From the NCBI GenBank assembly GCA_964458645.1, contig CAYWJU010000020.1:1-16011 (forward strand): a stretch of DNA of 16,011 nucleotides, given 5' to 3'. This document shows positions 6,742-13,041 of the stretch, one piece after another (within the stretch, counting starts at the first letter, position 1; the number at the start of each line of letters is the position of its first letter). The translations under genes were made by a program, and so were the position numbers. Origin of the DNA: DAORHV01 sp964458645. Lineage in GTDB: Bacteria; Patescibacteriota; Gracilibacteria; Peribacterales; Peribacteraceae. The notes under the pieces are model-generated. The model saw only the letters and a list, made by a program, of their open reading frames with translations, was not told the DNA's origin and made no database searches.

Positions 6742-8813
6742 TTTTCGCTGCGCAGCGTGCGTTCACGACGACGAAGAATCTCGTGTCGCTTGGCCGTGTA
6801 CTGCAGCAGCGTATCAATGTAGACCGCATGACTCCATGTGAGCGGTGCCACCGACAACGGCGCACCGGTGAACGGATTCATTTGTTCGGCGAACATGCCG
6901 GACGGCGAAGCGCGTTCCTTTGCCCACTGCAGCGTCTTCAACGGCTCGTTCAAGCCGTCCAGTTCCTTAGCAATCGCAATCTGGTGCTGAGCGAGCCACA
7001 GCGTGGTGATGATCCACGGATTTCCCGGTACGTCGGCGGTCGGGTGTGCGGTAGCCTGGTACACATCGTGGGTGTAGCGCGCAATGCCGCCAACGCCGGT
7101 CTTCACCGTGAGCTTCTCTTTCAGGCGGCGCATGGTCGACAGAATGCGGGGGTCGTCCGGCGGCAGAATGTCGAACTGCCACAGCAACGCAATGCTGGCG
7201 TCCGGCGTGGTATCGCGCTCGATGGTCTGCTCGTTCTCGCGGACGATTTTCTTTAAAAAACATTCGGTCTCTTCGTCGTACAAATGCACCAACATGAGCT
7301 CGATCATTTGGTCGGCGCCTTCGCCGAACGCCTGCGCGTGACGATGGTGTCCGAGCGCAGCCGAAATTTTGGATGCGGCACGGAGTCCCGCGCAAATCGT
7401 GGCGGTGGTGTACGAGAAAATGCCACGGTGTTCTTCCCACAAGTCGTAGCTCGGCAGCGGCAAGCCGGTCTTGGGTTCGCGGTACTTGAGCAGGAATCCG
7501 GCCGCCCGTTTGACGAGCGAGTGGTACATGCCGTGCAGAAACTCAAAGTCCTGGCAGGCCTCGAAATGTTTCCACAGTGCGACCAGCGGCAACGCGGTTT
7601 CGTCCAACTGAATGGGCAGCAATGCCTTGCCGTTTTTATACCACGGATGCCACGAGGAACCGGCCGAACCGTCGGGGTTGTATTTATGGAGGAAGTAGCC
7701 GTCTTCGGTCTGAATATGCTCGCAGAACTTCAGAAAGCGGTACACCGCCTCGTGTTCACCGGCACCGGTCAGCGCAAGGCTGACGAACGAGCCGTCGCGA
7801 GGCCAGACGTAGGTGTAGGTATCGCGGTTGAACTGCATGATGTCGCTGTCGTTGGCAGCCACGATGCCGCCGCCGTTGTCGATTTGCGTACGGATGGTAA
7901 GCAAGCTGCGCCAGTAGAGATCGCGCAGGTCTTCCGGCACGTCCGCGCCGGGATCGGTGTTCGAGTGCACCCAACCGCGCCAGTAGTTGCGGGCCGAAAT
8001 TTTCACCTGTTCGGGAGTCTCTTCCAAAATGAAATGCTGCAGCTCGTGCACGTCGGCGATGCGCTTCCCGGCGCAGATCCACTGGTACACGACCGTGTCG
8101 CGGTTGCCGGACACAAGGCAGTCGATCTCGATGGTGGAATCCACCGAGCCCTGCTCGATTGCACCGCGGCTCAGCACGCCGTCTTCGGCATCGCGCCATG
8201 TTCCTTCCAATCCGCGGTAGTTGGATTTGCCGACCGCAAACGAACTGATGCCGCAATGATCGATATGCGACTCGACGCCTGAAAGTGGATGAAACTCACC
8301 GCCCGTGTTCACCGGAGCGCAGGTGACCGGATCGCTGGTGGTGCCGCCGACTAAGAAATAGCGCTTTTCGCGGAAATGGATGACGCTCTTGGTGTGCGGC
8401 TCGTAGAAGGCGGTATCCTTCTGTTTGTCGCCATAGATATAGAAGTCATGATGAAAGAAGCACTGGACTTTGCGCTGCTCGCCATCGGTCGTGCGCAGCT
8501 TAAAGGAGCGGATCAAACAGTCCTTGGTCGGATCCACAACGTCTTCGGACACGATTTCCAGCGCCAACCTGTCATTGCGCATGCGCGACGAACTGACCAG
8601 CGTGGACTCCATATACCCCGGCTCCATGAGCCAGCTGCCGTCATTCACCCACGAGAAACCTTTTCCTTCGGCCAGAAAACCAAGACGATGGAACTTGCCG
8701 TAGGCGGTGTGATCTTCCTCTCCCACGTGGGGGTAGTAGAAGTCGCGCAACTGCAGGTACTCGTCGAAGGTGGCGAGCATGGAGCCGTTGCCGAGAACGA
8801 TGGAGCGGGGCAT
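6723..8813 (-). CDS. GH15 glucoamylase / glucan 1,4-alpha-glucosidase
   Basis: The protein has 696 residues, in the usual range for two-domain prokaryotic GH15 enzymes. Residues 1 to about 270 are the beta-sandwich domain, with the typical opening LGNGSMLATFDEYLQLRD. Residues about 290-675 are the (alpha/alpha)6 barrel. TYVWPRD (334-340) lines the active site. The general acid is probably E460 or E461 in DLWEEHRG, and the general base E643 in GMFAEQMN, with PLTWSHA following at 657-663. The enzyme removes glucose from the non-reducing ends of alpha-1,4-glucans, sometimes also alpha-1,6. There is no signal peptide, so it acts in the cytoplasm. The ATG at 8813 is preceded by the pyrimidine leader TTTCTCTCCT and no Shine-Dalgarno motif. 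It lies 37 bp behind the GH57 gene in the same run. GH15 trehalases share this fold, so the exact substrate is inferred from context. Confidence 0.93.
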   Translation of the reverse strand: MPRSIVLGNGSMLATFDEYLQLRDFYYPHVGEEDHTAYGKFHRLGFLAEGKGFSWVNDGSWLMEPGYMESTLVSSSRMRNDRLALEIVSEDVVDPTKDCLIRSFKLRTTDGEQRKVQCFFHHDFYIYGDKQKDTAFYEPHTKSVIHFREKRYFLVGGTTSDPVTCAPVNTGGEFHPLSGVESHIDHCGISSFAVGKSNYRGLEGTWRDAEDGVLSRGAIEQGSVDSTIEIDCLVSGNRDTVVYQWICAGKRIADVHELQHFILEETPEQVKISARNYWRGWVHSNTDPGADVPEDLRDLYWRSLLTIRTQIDNGGGIVAANDSDIMQFNRDTYTYVWPRDGSFVSLALTGAGEHEAVYRFLKFCEHIQTEDGYFLHKYNPDGSAGSSWHPWYKNGKALLPIQLDETALPLVALWKHFEACQDFEFLHGMYHSLVKRAAGFLLKYREPKTGLPLPSYDLWEEHRGIFSYTTATICAGLRAASKISAALGHHRHAQAFGEGADQMIELMLVHLYDEETECFLKKIVRENEQTIERDTTPDASIALLWQFDILPPDDPRILSTMRRLKEKLTVKTGVGGIARYTHDVYQATAHPTADVPGNPWIITTLWLAQHQIAIAKELDGLNEPLKTLQWAKERASPSGMFAEQMNPFTGAPLSVAPLTWSHAVYIDTLLQYTAKRHEILRRRERTLRSENPNSKS

Positions 8814-8850
8814 AGGAGAGAAATTACAAAATCAAATTTCAAAAAATATC

Positions 8851-10257
8851 TTATTTCTTCCGACGAACACGGATGGAGGCGGAACGTTTGGCCACACGCT
8901 TCTGCTTGGTTTTGGACTTGGTTTTTGGCTTGGTCTTGGATTTGGCCGCATGGGCCATAGCCTTCGGTGCAGCAGACGTGACGGCAATGACGGTGATGCC
9001 CTCGGATGCAGCGAGCGTCACCCGCATGTCTTCCAGTGCGTGGCTGTAACGGCGGTAGGCTTCGTACGGCGATTCGTAGGGACTAAAGTATTTGTGCACG
9101 TCTCCGTCACTCCAGTACTTGGTGCACAGGTAGTAGAAATGGTCGGAGGTTTGCAGCTTGCGCCAGATTTCGGTGAGCGCAGGATCTTTGCGACTCTTGA
9201 CCGCCTGCTCCATGGCGTAGATTCCGCTAAAGGCGGCCTCCTGCAGCGGATTGCCGCGCCAAGCGGACAGGTCGCGCTCCATGTCGGCCCACGAGACGTG
9301 AGCGTGTGCATCCAGCGTTTCGCACGGGCGGTTGCCCCATGCACGCAGCGTCTCGGTGGGCGTGAGCGCTTGCATGCCGCGGCCGTGGAGTCCGCGCGGG
9401 AAAGCCTCCAAGAACTGGAAGATGCCGGTGTCGGCCCACTGGTGCTCGCCGAAGGTCTCGTAGTCCATGAACAGGTTCACGCTGTGTCCATCGGCGAAGG
9501 CGGCCCAGTCCAGGAAGGTGTCGGACTTCAGCGGCCAGCTCTTCCAGCTTTTGTTGGAGAAGCGGAACGCCACGTCGTCGGATAGGCGGTAGTTTTTGAG
9601 CAAGATGCGGATGGTGTCGGCGGTCTTGGCATGCACGGCATGGCTGCGGACAATTTTGGCGGTTTCGGCCGGAAGCGTGAATACGGGCGGTTGGTACGGC
9701 ACGTTCGGATTGCGACCGTGCAGCACGTGGTCGGCGCCTTCGGCCAAGATTCCTTGGAATCCAAGCAGACGGGCGATTTCGGCGATTTCGTTGCAGTACA
9801 CGAGCTCGGTATTGCGGAAGATGGTCGGACGCACACCGAATAATTCCTGCACGGTGTCGGCGTGCTTCTTCACCTGTTCACAGAACTCGCCGATGGACGT
9901 AAGGCTACTGAGCGAGTGATAGTACGTCTCGGCCAGGAATTCCACACGGCCGGTTTTGGCCAAGCGCTGAAACGACTCCAGTACGTCCTGGCCGTACTCG
10001 CGGCACTGGTCCAGGAAGACGCCGGACAACGAGTAGGCCACAGTGAAACCGGGGTGCTCGCGGACCATGCGTTCGAGCAAGGCATTGGTCGGTAGGTAGC
10101 ACTTCTCGGCGACTTTGCGGAAAATGCGGCGGTTGGTTTCGTCATCGAAGTAGCTGCCATGCATGGCGCCGATATCGGTGACGCGCAGGTCCTTCAAGCG
10201 GTACGGCTGGTGGACCTGGAAGTAGAAACAAAGATTTGGAGGAGTCTTGGCAGACAT
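8851..10257 (-). CDS. GH57 alpha-amylase-like enzyme with a basic tail
   Basis: The protein has 468 residues. The GH57 signatures are in order: VHQPYR (15-20), GVFLDQ (79-84), FRNTELVY (147-154) with the probable nucleophile E151, and FMDYETFGEHQ (263-273) with the probable acid/base D265. This spelling of the motifs is that of the alpha-amylase branch, which includes the Methanocaldococcus MJ1611-like proteins. The enzyme would cut internal alpha-1,4 bonds of a storage glucan in the cytoplasm; no signal peptide is present. Residues about 437-468 form a Lys/Arg tail with repeated KTK/KSK units that does not belong to the GH57 fold. The gene starts 15 bp after the GT4 stop and is followed after 37 bp by GH15. 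The leader is TAATCTCTCCCCTAAGCC, without Shine-Dalgarno motif. Alpha-glucan transferase or branching activity is possible, but the motif spelling fits amylase better. Confidence 0.92.
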   Translation of the reverse strand: MSAKTPPNLCFYFQVHQPYRLKDLRVTDIGAMHGSYFDDETNRRIFRKVAEKCYLPTNALLERMVREHPGFTVAYSLSGVFLDQCREYGQDVLESFQRLAKTGRVEFLAETYYHSLSSLTSIGEFCEQVKKHADTVQELFGVRPTIFRNTELVYCNEIAEIARLLGFQGILAEGADHVLHGRNPNVPYQPPVFTLPAETAKIVRSHAVHAKTADTIRILLKNYRLSDDVAFRFSNKSWKSWPLKSDTFLDWAAFADGHSVNLFMDYETFGEHQWADTGIFQFLEAFPRGLHGRGMQALTPTETLRAWGNRPCETLDAHAHVSWADMERDLSAWRGNPLQEAAFSGIYAMEQAVKSRKDPALTEIWRKLQTSDHFYYLCTKYWSDGDVHKYFSPYESPYEAYRRYSHALEDMRVTLAASEGITVIAVTSAAPKAMAHAAKSKTKPKTKSKTKQKRVAKRSASIRVRRKK

Positions 10258-10272
10258 GGCTTAGGGGAGAGA

Positions 10273-11499
10273 TTAACTACGAATAATTTTTTTATACAAA
10301 GAAAGAATTTTGTTGGCCTGGCGCTTCCAGGTGAGGTTGCTGAGAATGTGCGGTGTTTCGGAGCGCATGGCTGCCGTCATGGGGTGCTCACGCAGCACGG
10401 TGACGATGCAATCGGCCATGCGGTCGATGTCCCAGAAATCGGTGAGAAGCGCATTGCGAACAACCTCGGCGGCACCGGACTGGCGGCTGAGCACCACCGG
10501 AGCTCCATGCGTGATTGCTTCGAGTGCGACCAAGCCGAACGGCTCGGACACCGAGGGCATGACGAAGCAATTGGCCTTGGCGTACAACGCCTTGGCTTCG
10601 CTACTGCTCACTTTGCCGGCGAAGATGATTTTGTCAGCCAAACCGAGTTCGCATGCTTGGTTGATGAGCTCCGGCAGCAGGTATCCGCTGCCTGCAACCA
10701 CGAAACGCACGTCGGGACGCAGGTCGGCGACTTTGCGAGCGGCGCGCAAGAAGTGATGAGCGCCTTTCTGCACCGTCAGACGACCAAGGAACAACACCAA
10801 CGGATGCGGTCCGGCATCGATGTTGCGCACCGGTGCCGAACGCACGGCATCGAACGTGCCGTTGTGCAACACCGAGATCTTGTCGGCCGGAATGCCGTAC
10901 TCACGCACCAGCAATTTGCTGGTGTAGTCGCTGACGGCAATGACATGGTCTGCCTTGAGCAGACCGCTGCGCTCACGGTCGTAAATCCAGTTGTTGGGCT
11001 GGAATTCGGTGCGGTCCAATTCGGTGGCGTGCACGTGGGCGAACAGCGGGCGACCGTGGTGACGGGCGGCGCGAACACCGGCTTCCAGCGTCATCCAGTC
11101 GTGGCTGTGCACCACGTCCGGTTGCACGTGCTCGGTCATGTCGACGGCCAGCGCGGTAAAGCGCTCCACTTCGGTTCCAAGGTCGTTGCCGTACAACTGC
11201 TGAATGCCGGCACCGGCTCGCAAGCGGGCATCGATGACGGTAAGCCTGTCGGCATAGACGGCTTCGGAATCGTACGGTTGCAAGAGCGTAGGAACTCGGA
11301 CGGTCATGCTGCCGAGTTGCTGCTCGTGGGGATACACGATGTCGATGCCGTCCTCCACCGCCTGGTCATGCGGCAGTACCAGCGTGACCTTGGCCCCATG
11401 GTGAAGCAGACCGCGAACAATGCCCTGACACGCAACACCCAGGCCGCCGCAATTGGCAGGCGGATATTCCCATCCGAACATGAGCGAGTGCAGTGACAT
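10273..11499 (-). CDS. GT4 glycosyltransferase, glycogen-synthase-like
   Basis: The protein has 408 residues with a GT-B fold. The N-terminal domain begins with GWEYPP..CGGLG (9-21), the glycogen-synthase style acceptor and nucleotide loop, and has DVVHSHDW (128-135) and HVHATELDR (155-163). The C-terminal domain has FLGRLTVQKG (237-246) with the phosphate-binding R240 and K245, and the EX7E motif E319/E327 in SEPFGLVALE. Proteins of this pattern are often annotated as glycogen synthase or as GT4 glycosyltransferase; neighbouring GH57 and GH15 genes favour an alpha-1,4-glucan synthase that uses ADP- or UDP-glucose. Sugar donor and product cannot be read from the sequence. It is the first gene of the glucan run, with its own extended -10 promoter. 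There is no Shine-Dalgarno motif; the leader is A-rich (AACAGAAAAACAAAAA). Confidence 0.9.
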   Translation of the reverse strand: MSLHSLMFGWEYPPANCGGLGVACQGIVRGLLHHGAKVTLVLPHDQAVEDGIDIVYPHEQQLGSMTVRVPTLLQPYDSEAVYADRLTVIDARLRAGAGIQQLYGNDLGTEVERFTALAVDMTEHVQPDVVHSHDWMTLEAGVRAARHHGRPLFAHVHATELDRTEFQPNNWIYDRERSGLLKADHVIAVSDYTSKLLVREYGIPADKISVLHNGTFDAVRSAPVRNIDAGPHPLVLFLGRLTVQKGAHHFLRAARKVADLRPDVRFVVAGSGYLLPELINQACELGLADKIIFAGKVSSSEAKALYAKANCFVMPSVSEPFGLVALEAITHGAPVVLSRQSGAAEVVRNALLTDFWDIDRMADCIVTVLREHPMTAAMRSETPHILSNLTWKRQANKILSLYKKIIRS

Positions 11500-11534
11500 T
11501 TTTTGTTTTTCTGTTGGGGCTGATAAATCTCTTT

Positions 11535-11543
11535 ATTGTAGCA
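11535..11543 (-). promoter_or_regulatory. Extended -10 promoter of the glucan operon
   Basis: Read on the minus strand the site is TGCTACAAT: TACAAT differs from TATAAT at one base and is preceded by TGN, an extended -10. The hexamer 17 bp upstream (TGGTAA) is a poor -35, which an extended -10 can tolerate. Transcription would start near 11528 and give a leader of about 29 nt before the GT4 ATG. Confidence 0.6.
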
Positions 11544-11654
11544 GAAATACGTCATTTTTACCAGGCAAGATCCGGGCCGAAATCCTTGAAGATCGGCGAG
11601 CCGAAATTTCTTCTCGCGGGAGGTGAAAATCGGTCCGAAACCAGAGTTCCGTCG

Positions 11655-11682
11655 TGGACTTTGCCGGTCCGCGAGATAGAGT
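11655..11682 (+). promoter_or_regulatory. Candidate promoter of the micro-transcript
   Basis: TGGACT (11655-11660) and TAGAGT (11677-11682) are separated by 16 bp, each with four of six consensus bases. A start near 11690 would yield a transcript of about 105 nt that ends at the strong terminator at 11762. Weak alone, but its position between gap and terminator gives it some weight. Confidence 0.35.
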
Positions 11683-11712
11683 GAATGCACTACTTTCTCC
11701 CCACCCCATCCC

Positions 11713-11748
11713 ATGAAAGGTGCTGGTTGCGGCAGCTGCGGCAAGTAA
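11713..11748 (+). CDS. Putative 11-residue Cys/Gly micropeptide
   Basis: ATG at 11713 opens a reading frame for MKGAGCGSCGK, ending at TAA 11746-11748. It follows a pyrimidine-rich leader (CTTTCTCCCCACCCCATCCC) similar to those before annotated genes in this window, and precedes an intrinsic terminator by 13 bp. The CxxC pair in a Gly context could bind metal or be modified after translation. It may equally be chance sequence in a small non-coding RNA: GCAGCTGC and TTGC/GCAA inside it can form a hairpin. I recognise no family, and eleven codons are too few for coding statistics. Confidence 0.3.
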   Translation: MKGAGCGSCGK

Positions 11749-11761
11749 TTGCACGCCTGTC

Positions 11762-11794
11762 AAAAGCCCGATGCTTCTGCGTCGGGCTTTTTTT
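11762..11794 (+). terminator. Strong intrinsic terminator, probably bidirectional
   Basis: AAAAGCCCGATGC (11762-11774) pairs with GCGTCGGGCTTTT (11779-11791) around a TTCT loop, with one G-T wobble, and the plus strand continues to a seven-T run (11788-11794). On the minus strand it begins 6 bp after the stop codon of the gene at 11800 and has a shorter T-run of four. It therefore fits that gene, but the stronger direction is plus, which implies a plus-strand transcript from the gap. Confidence 0.88.
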
Positions 11795-11799
11795 ACGAT

Positions 11800-12198
11800 T
11801 TACGGCGTCCAGTAACGCTGATCCGGCTTCTGGCCGAAATGTAATTCGTAGAGCGCCAGTGTCTCGTCGTACTGCGATACCCCGGGCGCACCGCTCTTAC
11901 TTGGAGGCGTTTCAGGCTCCGGATCATGATGGATGTAGTCGGTTCCCAAGAAGCGGCACAGTTTGTGGTAATACGGCGTGAACAGGATCATCTCATGCCA
12001 AGCATCGTCGATTTCTTCCGACGGCGTGACTGCTTTCTGGGCAACTTCACCCAAGTACAACATGCGCTTGGCCTCTTTCACGATCGCCTCGGCGAACTCG
12101 CGGTCGCGGTGGTGCACCTTCATGATGCGCGGCACCAGTAATTCCGGCACCGGGTAGGCATCGACTTCAGCGAGCGTTGGCAGCGTTGTAGCAGGCAT
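11800..12198 (-). CDS. GRDP-like (DUF1399) domain protein
   Basis: The protein has 132 residues. The central stretch EEIDDAWHEMILFTPYYHKLC (61-81) followed by FLGTDYIHHDPEPE (83-96) has the pattern of the glycine-rich-domain-containing-protein-like family (DUF1399, PF07173): D..WH....F...Y..C....G..IHH.PE. The conserved W67, H68, Y77, C81, H90 and H91 are present. The family is known mainly from plants and scattered bacteria, and the biochemical role is not established; the His/Cys set could bind a metal. The ATG at 12198 is chosen over a GTG at 12231, which would lie upstream of the transcription start predicted by the extended -10 at 12222. There is no Shine-Dalgarno motif and the leader is pyrimidine-rich (CACCTTTCCCCGCCGATT). 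It is a single-gene unit. Confidence 0.8.
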   Translation of the reverse strand: MPATTLPTLAEVDAYPVPELLVPRIMKVHHRDREFAEAIVKEAKRMLYLGEVAQKAVTPSEEIDDAWHEMILFTPYYHKLCRFLGTDYIHHDPEPETPPSKSGAPGVSQYDETLALYELHFGQKPDQRYWTP

Positions 12199-12221
12199 AA
12201 TCGGCGGGGAAAGGTGAGCAA

Positions 12222-12230
12222 AGTGTATCA
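12222..12230 (-). promoter_or_regulatory. Extended -10 promoter of the GRDP-like gene
   Basis: The minus strand reads TGATACACT: TACACT with a TGN extension. A start near 12217 leaves a leader of about 18-20 nt before the ATG at 12198. A perfect palindrome lies 7-18 bp upstream of the -10 box. Confidence 0.5.
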
Positions 12231-12234
12231 CTCC

Positions 12235-12246
12235 TGCAGCGCTGCA
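12235..12246. promoter_or_regulatory. 12-bp perfect palindrome, possible operator
   Basis: TGCAGCGCTGCA is fully self-complementary and falls where a -35 box would be for the GRDP-like gene. Its position suits a repressor or activator site, but one palindrome of this length can also arise by chance. Confidence 0.3.
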
Positions 12247-12257
12247 TTTCGATCACT

Positions 12258-12284
12258 CATGCAAAAAAATGCGTTTTTAGCATG
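12258..12284 (-). terminator. Possible terminator of the glycosyltransferase pair
   Basis: CATGC (12258-12262) and GCATG (12280-12284) enclose complementary A and T runs. Read on the minus strand, ATGC-TAAAAAC-GCAT is followed directly by seven T, a short-stem terminator, 47 bp after the GT2 stop codon. Stem strength is modest. Confidence 0.4.
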
Positions 12285-12330
12285 CCAAACGAACAGTGTG
12301 CCATCCTGATGATCGTTGTTGCCCTGGAGC

Positions 12331-13041
12331 TCACCAGGGCTGGCGCAGAACCGCCGTCCGCCACCACAATCCGGCCACGTCGGCGACCGACAAAAGGGCC
12401 AGTTTCAGCCGTCCGCCCTGCGCCACGCCGGACACCCTCGGCCGGATGTCGACCGGCAGGAACTCAATCCTTTTACCCCTGCGGACCGCGCGGATCATGC
12501 GCTCCGGGTCGCGGAACACGCCGGAGGAGACCGGCTGGATTTGCGCGATGACCTCGCGTCGGATGCATTTGGCTCCGCCCGGATCGCGCAGATCGACGCC
12601 GAACAACAGACGCGGCAACCAGCGGTAACCGGACGACAGCAGGTGCCGCCACGGTCCGTAGAATTTACGACGACGCACCAACATCACCGCATCGGCATCG
12701 GCTATGAGGCGCAAGCAATCCACAATGGAGCTCGGTGGATACTGGCCGTCGGCATGCAGCAGCAACACACACTCGTTTTTTCCGGACAAAAATGCCGTTT
12801 CCACCGCTGCCGCAAGACCCTTTTGTCGGTCGTGATCCACGCGTTTTACGGTGTCCGGATAGCGGCTCGCCCAGGCCTCGATGATCTGCGGCGTCGTATC
12901 GGTACTGCCGTCGTTGACGACGGTGATATCGAACATGGCGCCACTGGCCTGCAGCGCCGCCATGCACTCGGAAAGCAAGTCGCTCAACGCGCCCTCTTCG
13001 TTGAACGCCGGAATCACGACGGAGACGGATGGAAGCGTCAT
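12331..13041 (-). CDS. GT2 glycosyltransferase (dolichyl/polyprenyl-phosphate sugar transferase-like)
   Basis: The protein has 236 residues. VSVVIPAFNEEGAL (6-19) and VVNDGSTDTT (41-50) are the nucleotide-binding strands of a GT-A fold; LLLHADGQYPP (93-103) is in the place of the DXD metal site, with His at the first position and D98 kept; DPGGAKCIRRE (153-163) matches the acceptor loop of DPM1/DPG-type enzymes. There is no transmembrane helix clear enough to call, so it is probably membrane-associated from the cytoplasmic side. The likely task is transfer of a sugar from a nucleotide to polyprenyl phosphate. The ATG at 13041 overlaps the TGA of the upstream membrane protein (ATGA), so translation is coupled. 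An in-frame extension to 13161 is inside that gene and rejected. A 7-bp stem (12321-12340) covers its stop codon. Confidence 0.88.
   Translation of the reverse strand: MTLPSVSVVIPAFNEEGALSDLLSECMAALQASGAMFDITVVNDGSTDTTPQIIEAWASRYPDTVKRVDHDRQKGLAAAVETAFLSGKNECVLLLHADGQYPPSSIVDCLRLIADADAVMLVRRRKFYGPWRHLLSSGYRWLPRLLFGVDLRDPGGAKCIRREVIAQIQPVSSGVFRDPERMIRAVRRGKRIEFLPVDIRPRVSGVAQGGRLKLALLSVADVAGLWWRTAVLRQPW

Larger units (their letters stand above)
11500..11799. other. 300-bp gap with promoters in both directions and a micro-transcript candidate
   Basis: No ORF of usual size is credible here. On the minus strand the gap holds the promoter of the GT4 gene (11535-11543). Positions 11601-11633 form an interrupted stem-loop (CCGA/TCGG, TTTC/GAAA, CTC/GAG), and the string CCGAAA is found three times between 11577 and 11640. 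On the plus strand a weak promoter, a short ORF and a strong terminator follow from 11655 to 11794. Confidence 0.55.

Noticed and set aside
7284..8282. Open frame of 332 codons opposite the GH15 gene
   Set aside because: It is covered by the catalytic part of GH15 on the other strand and shows no domain.
10159..11496. Open frame of 445 codons on the plus strand opposite the GT4 gene
   Set aside because: It is a GC-bias shadow: the minus-strand protein has all GT4 motifs, while this frame gives a His/Gln/Val-rich sequence without domains.
12229..12231. GTG as an earlier start for the GRDP-like gene
   Set aside because: It overlaps the extended -10 promoter and would lie upstream of the predicted transcription start; the ATG at 12198 gives a natural N-terminus.
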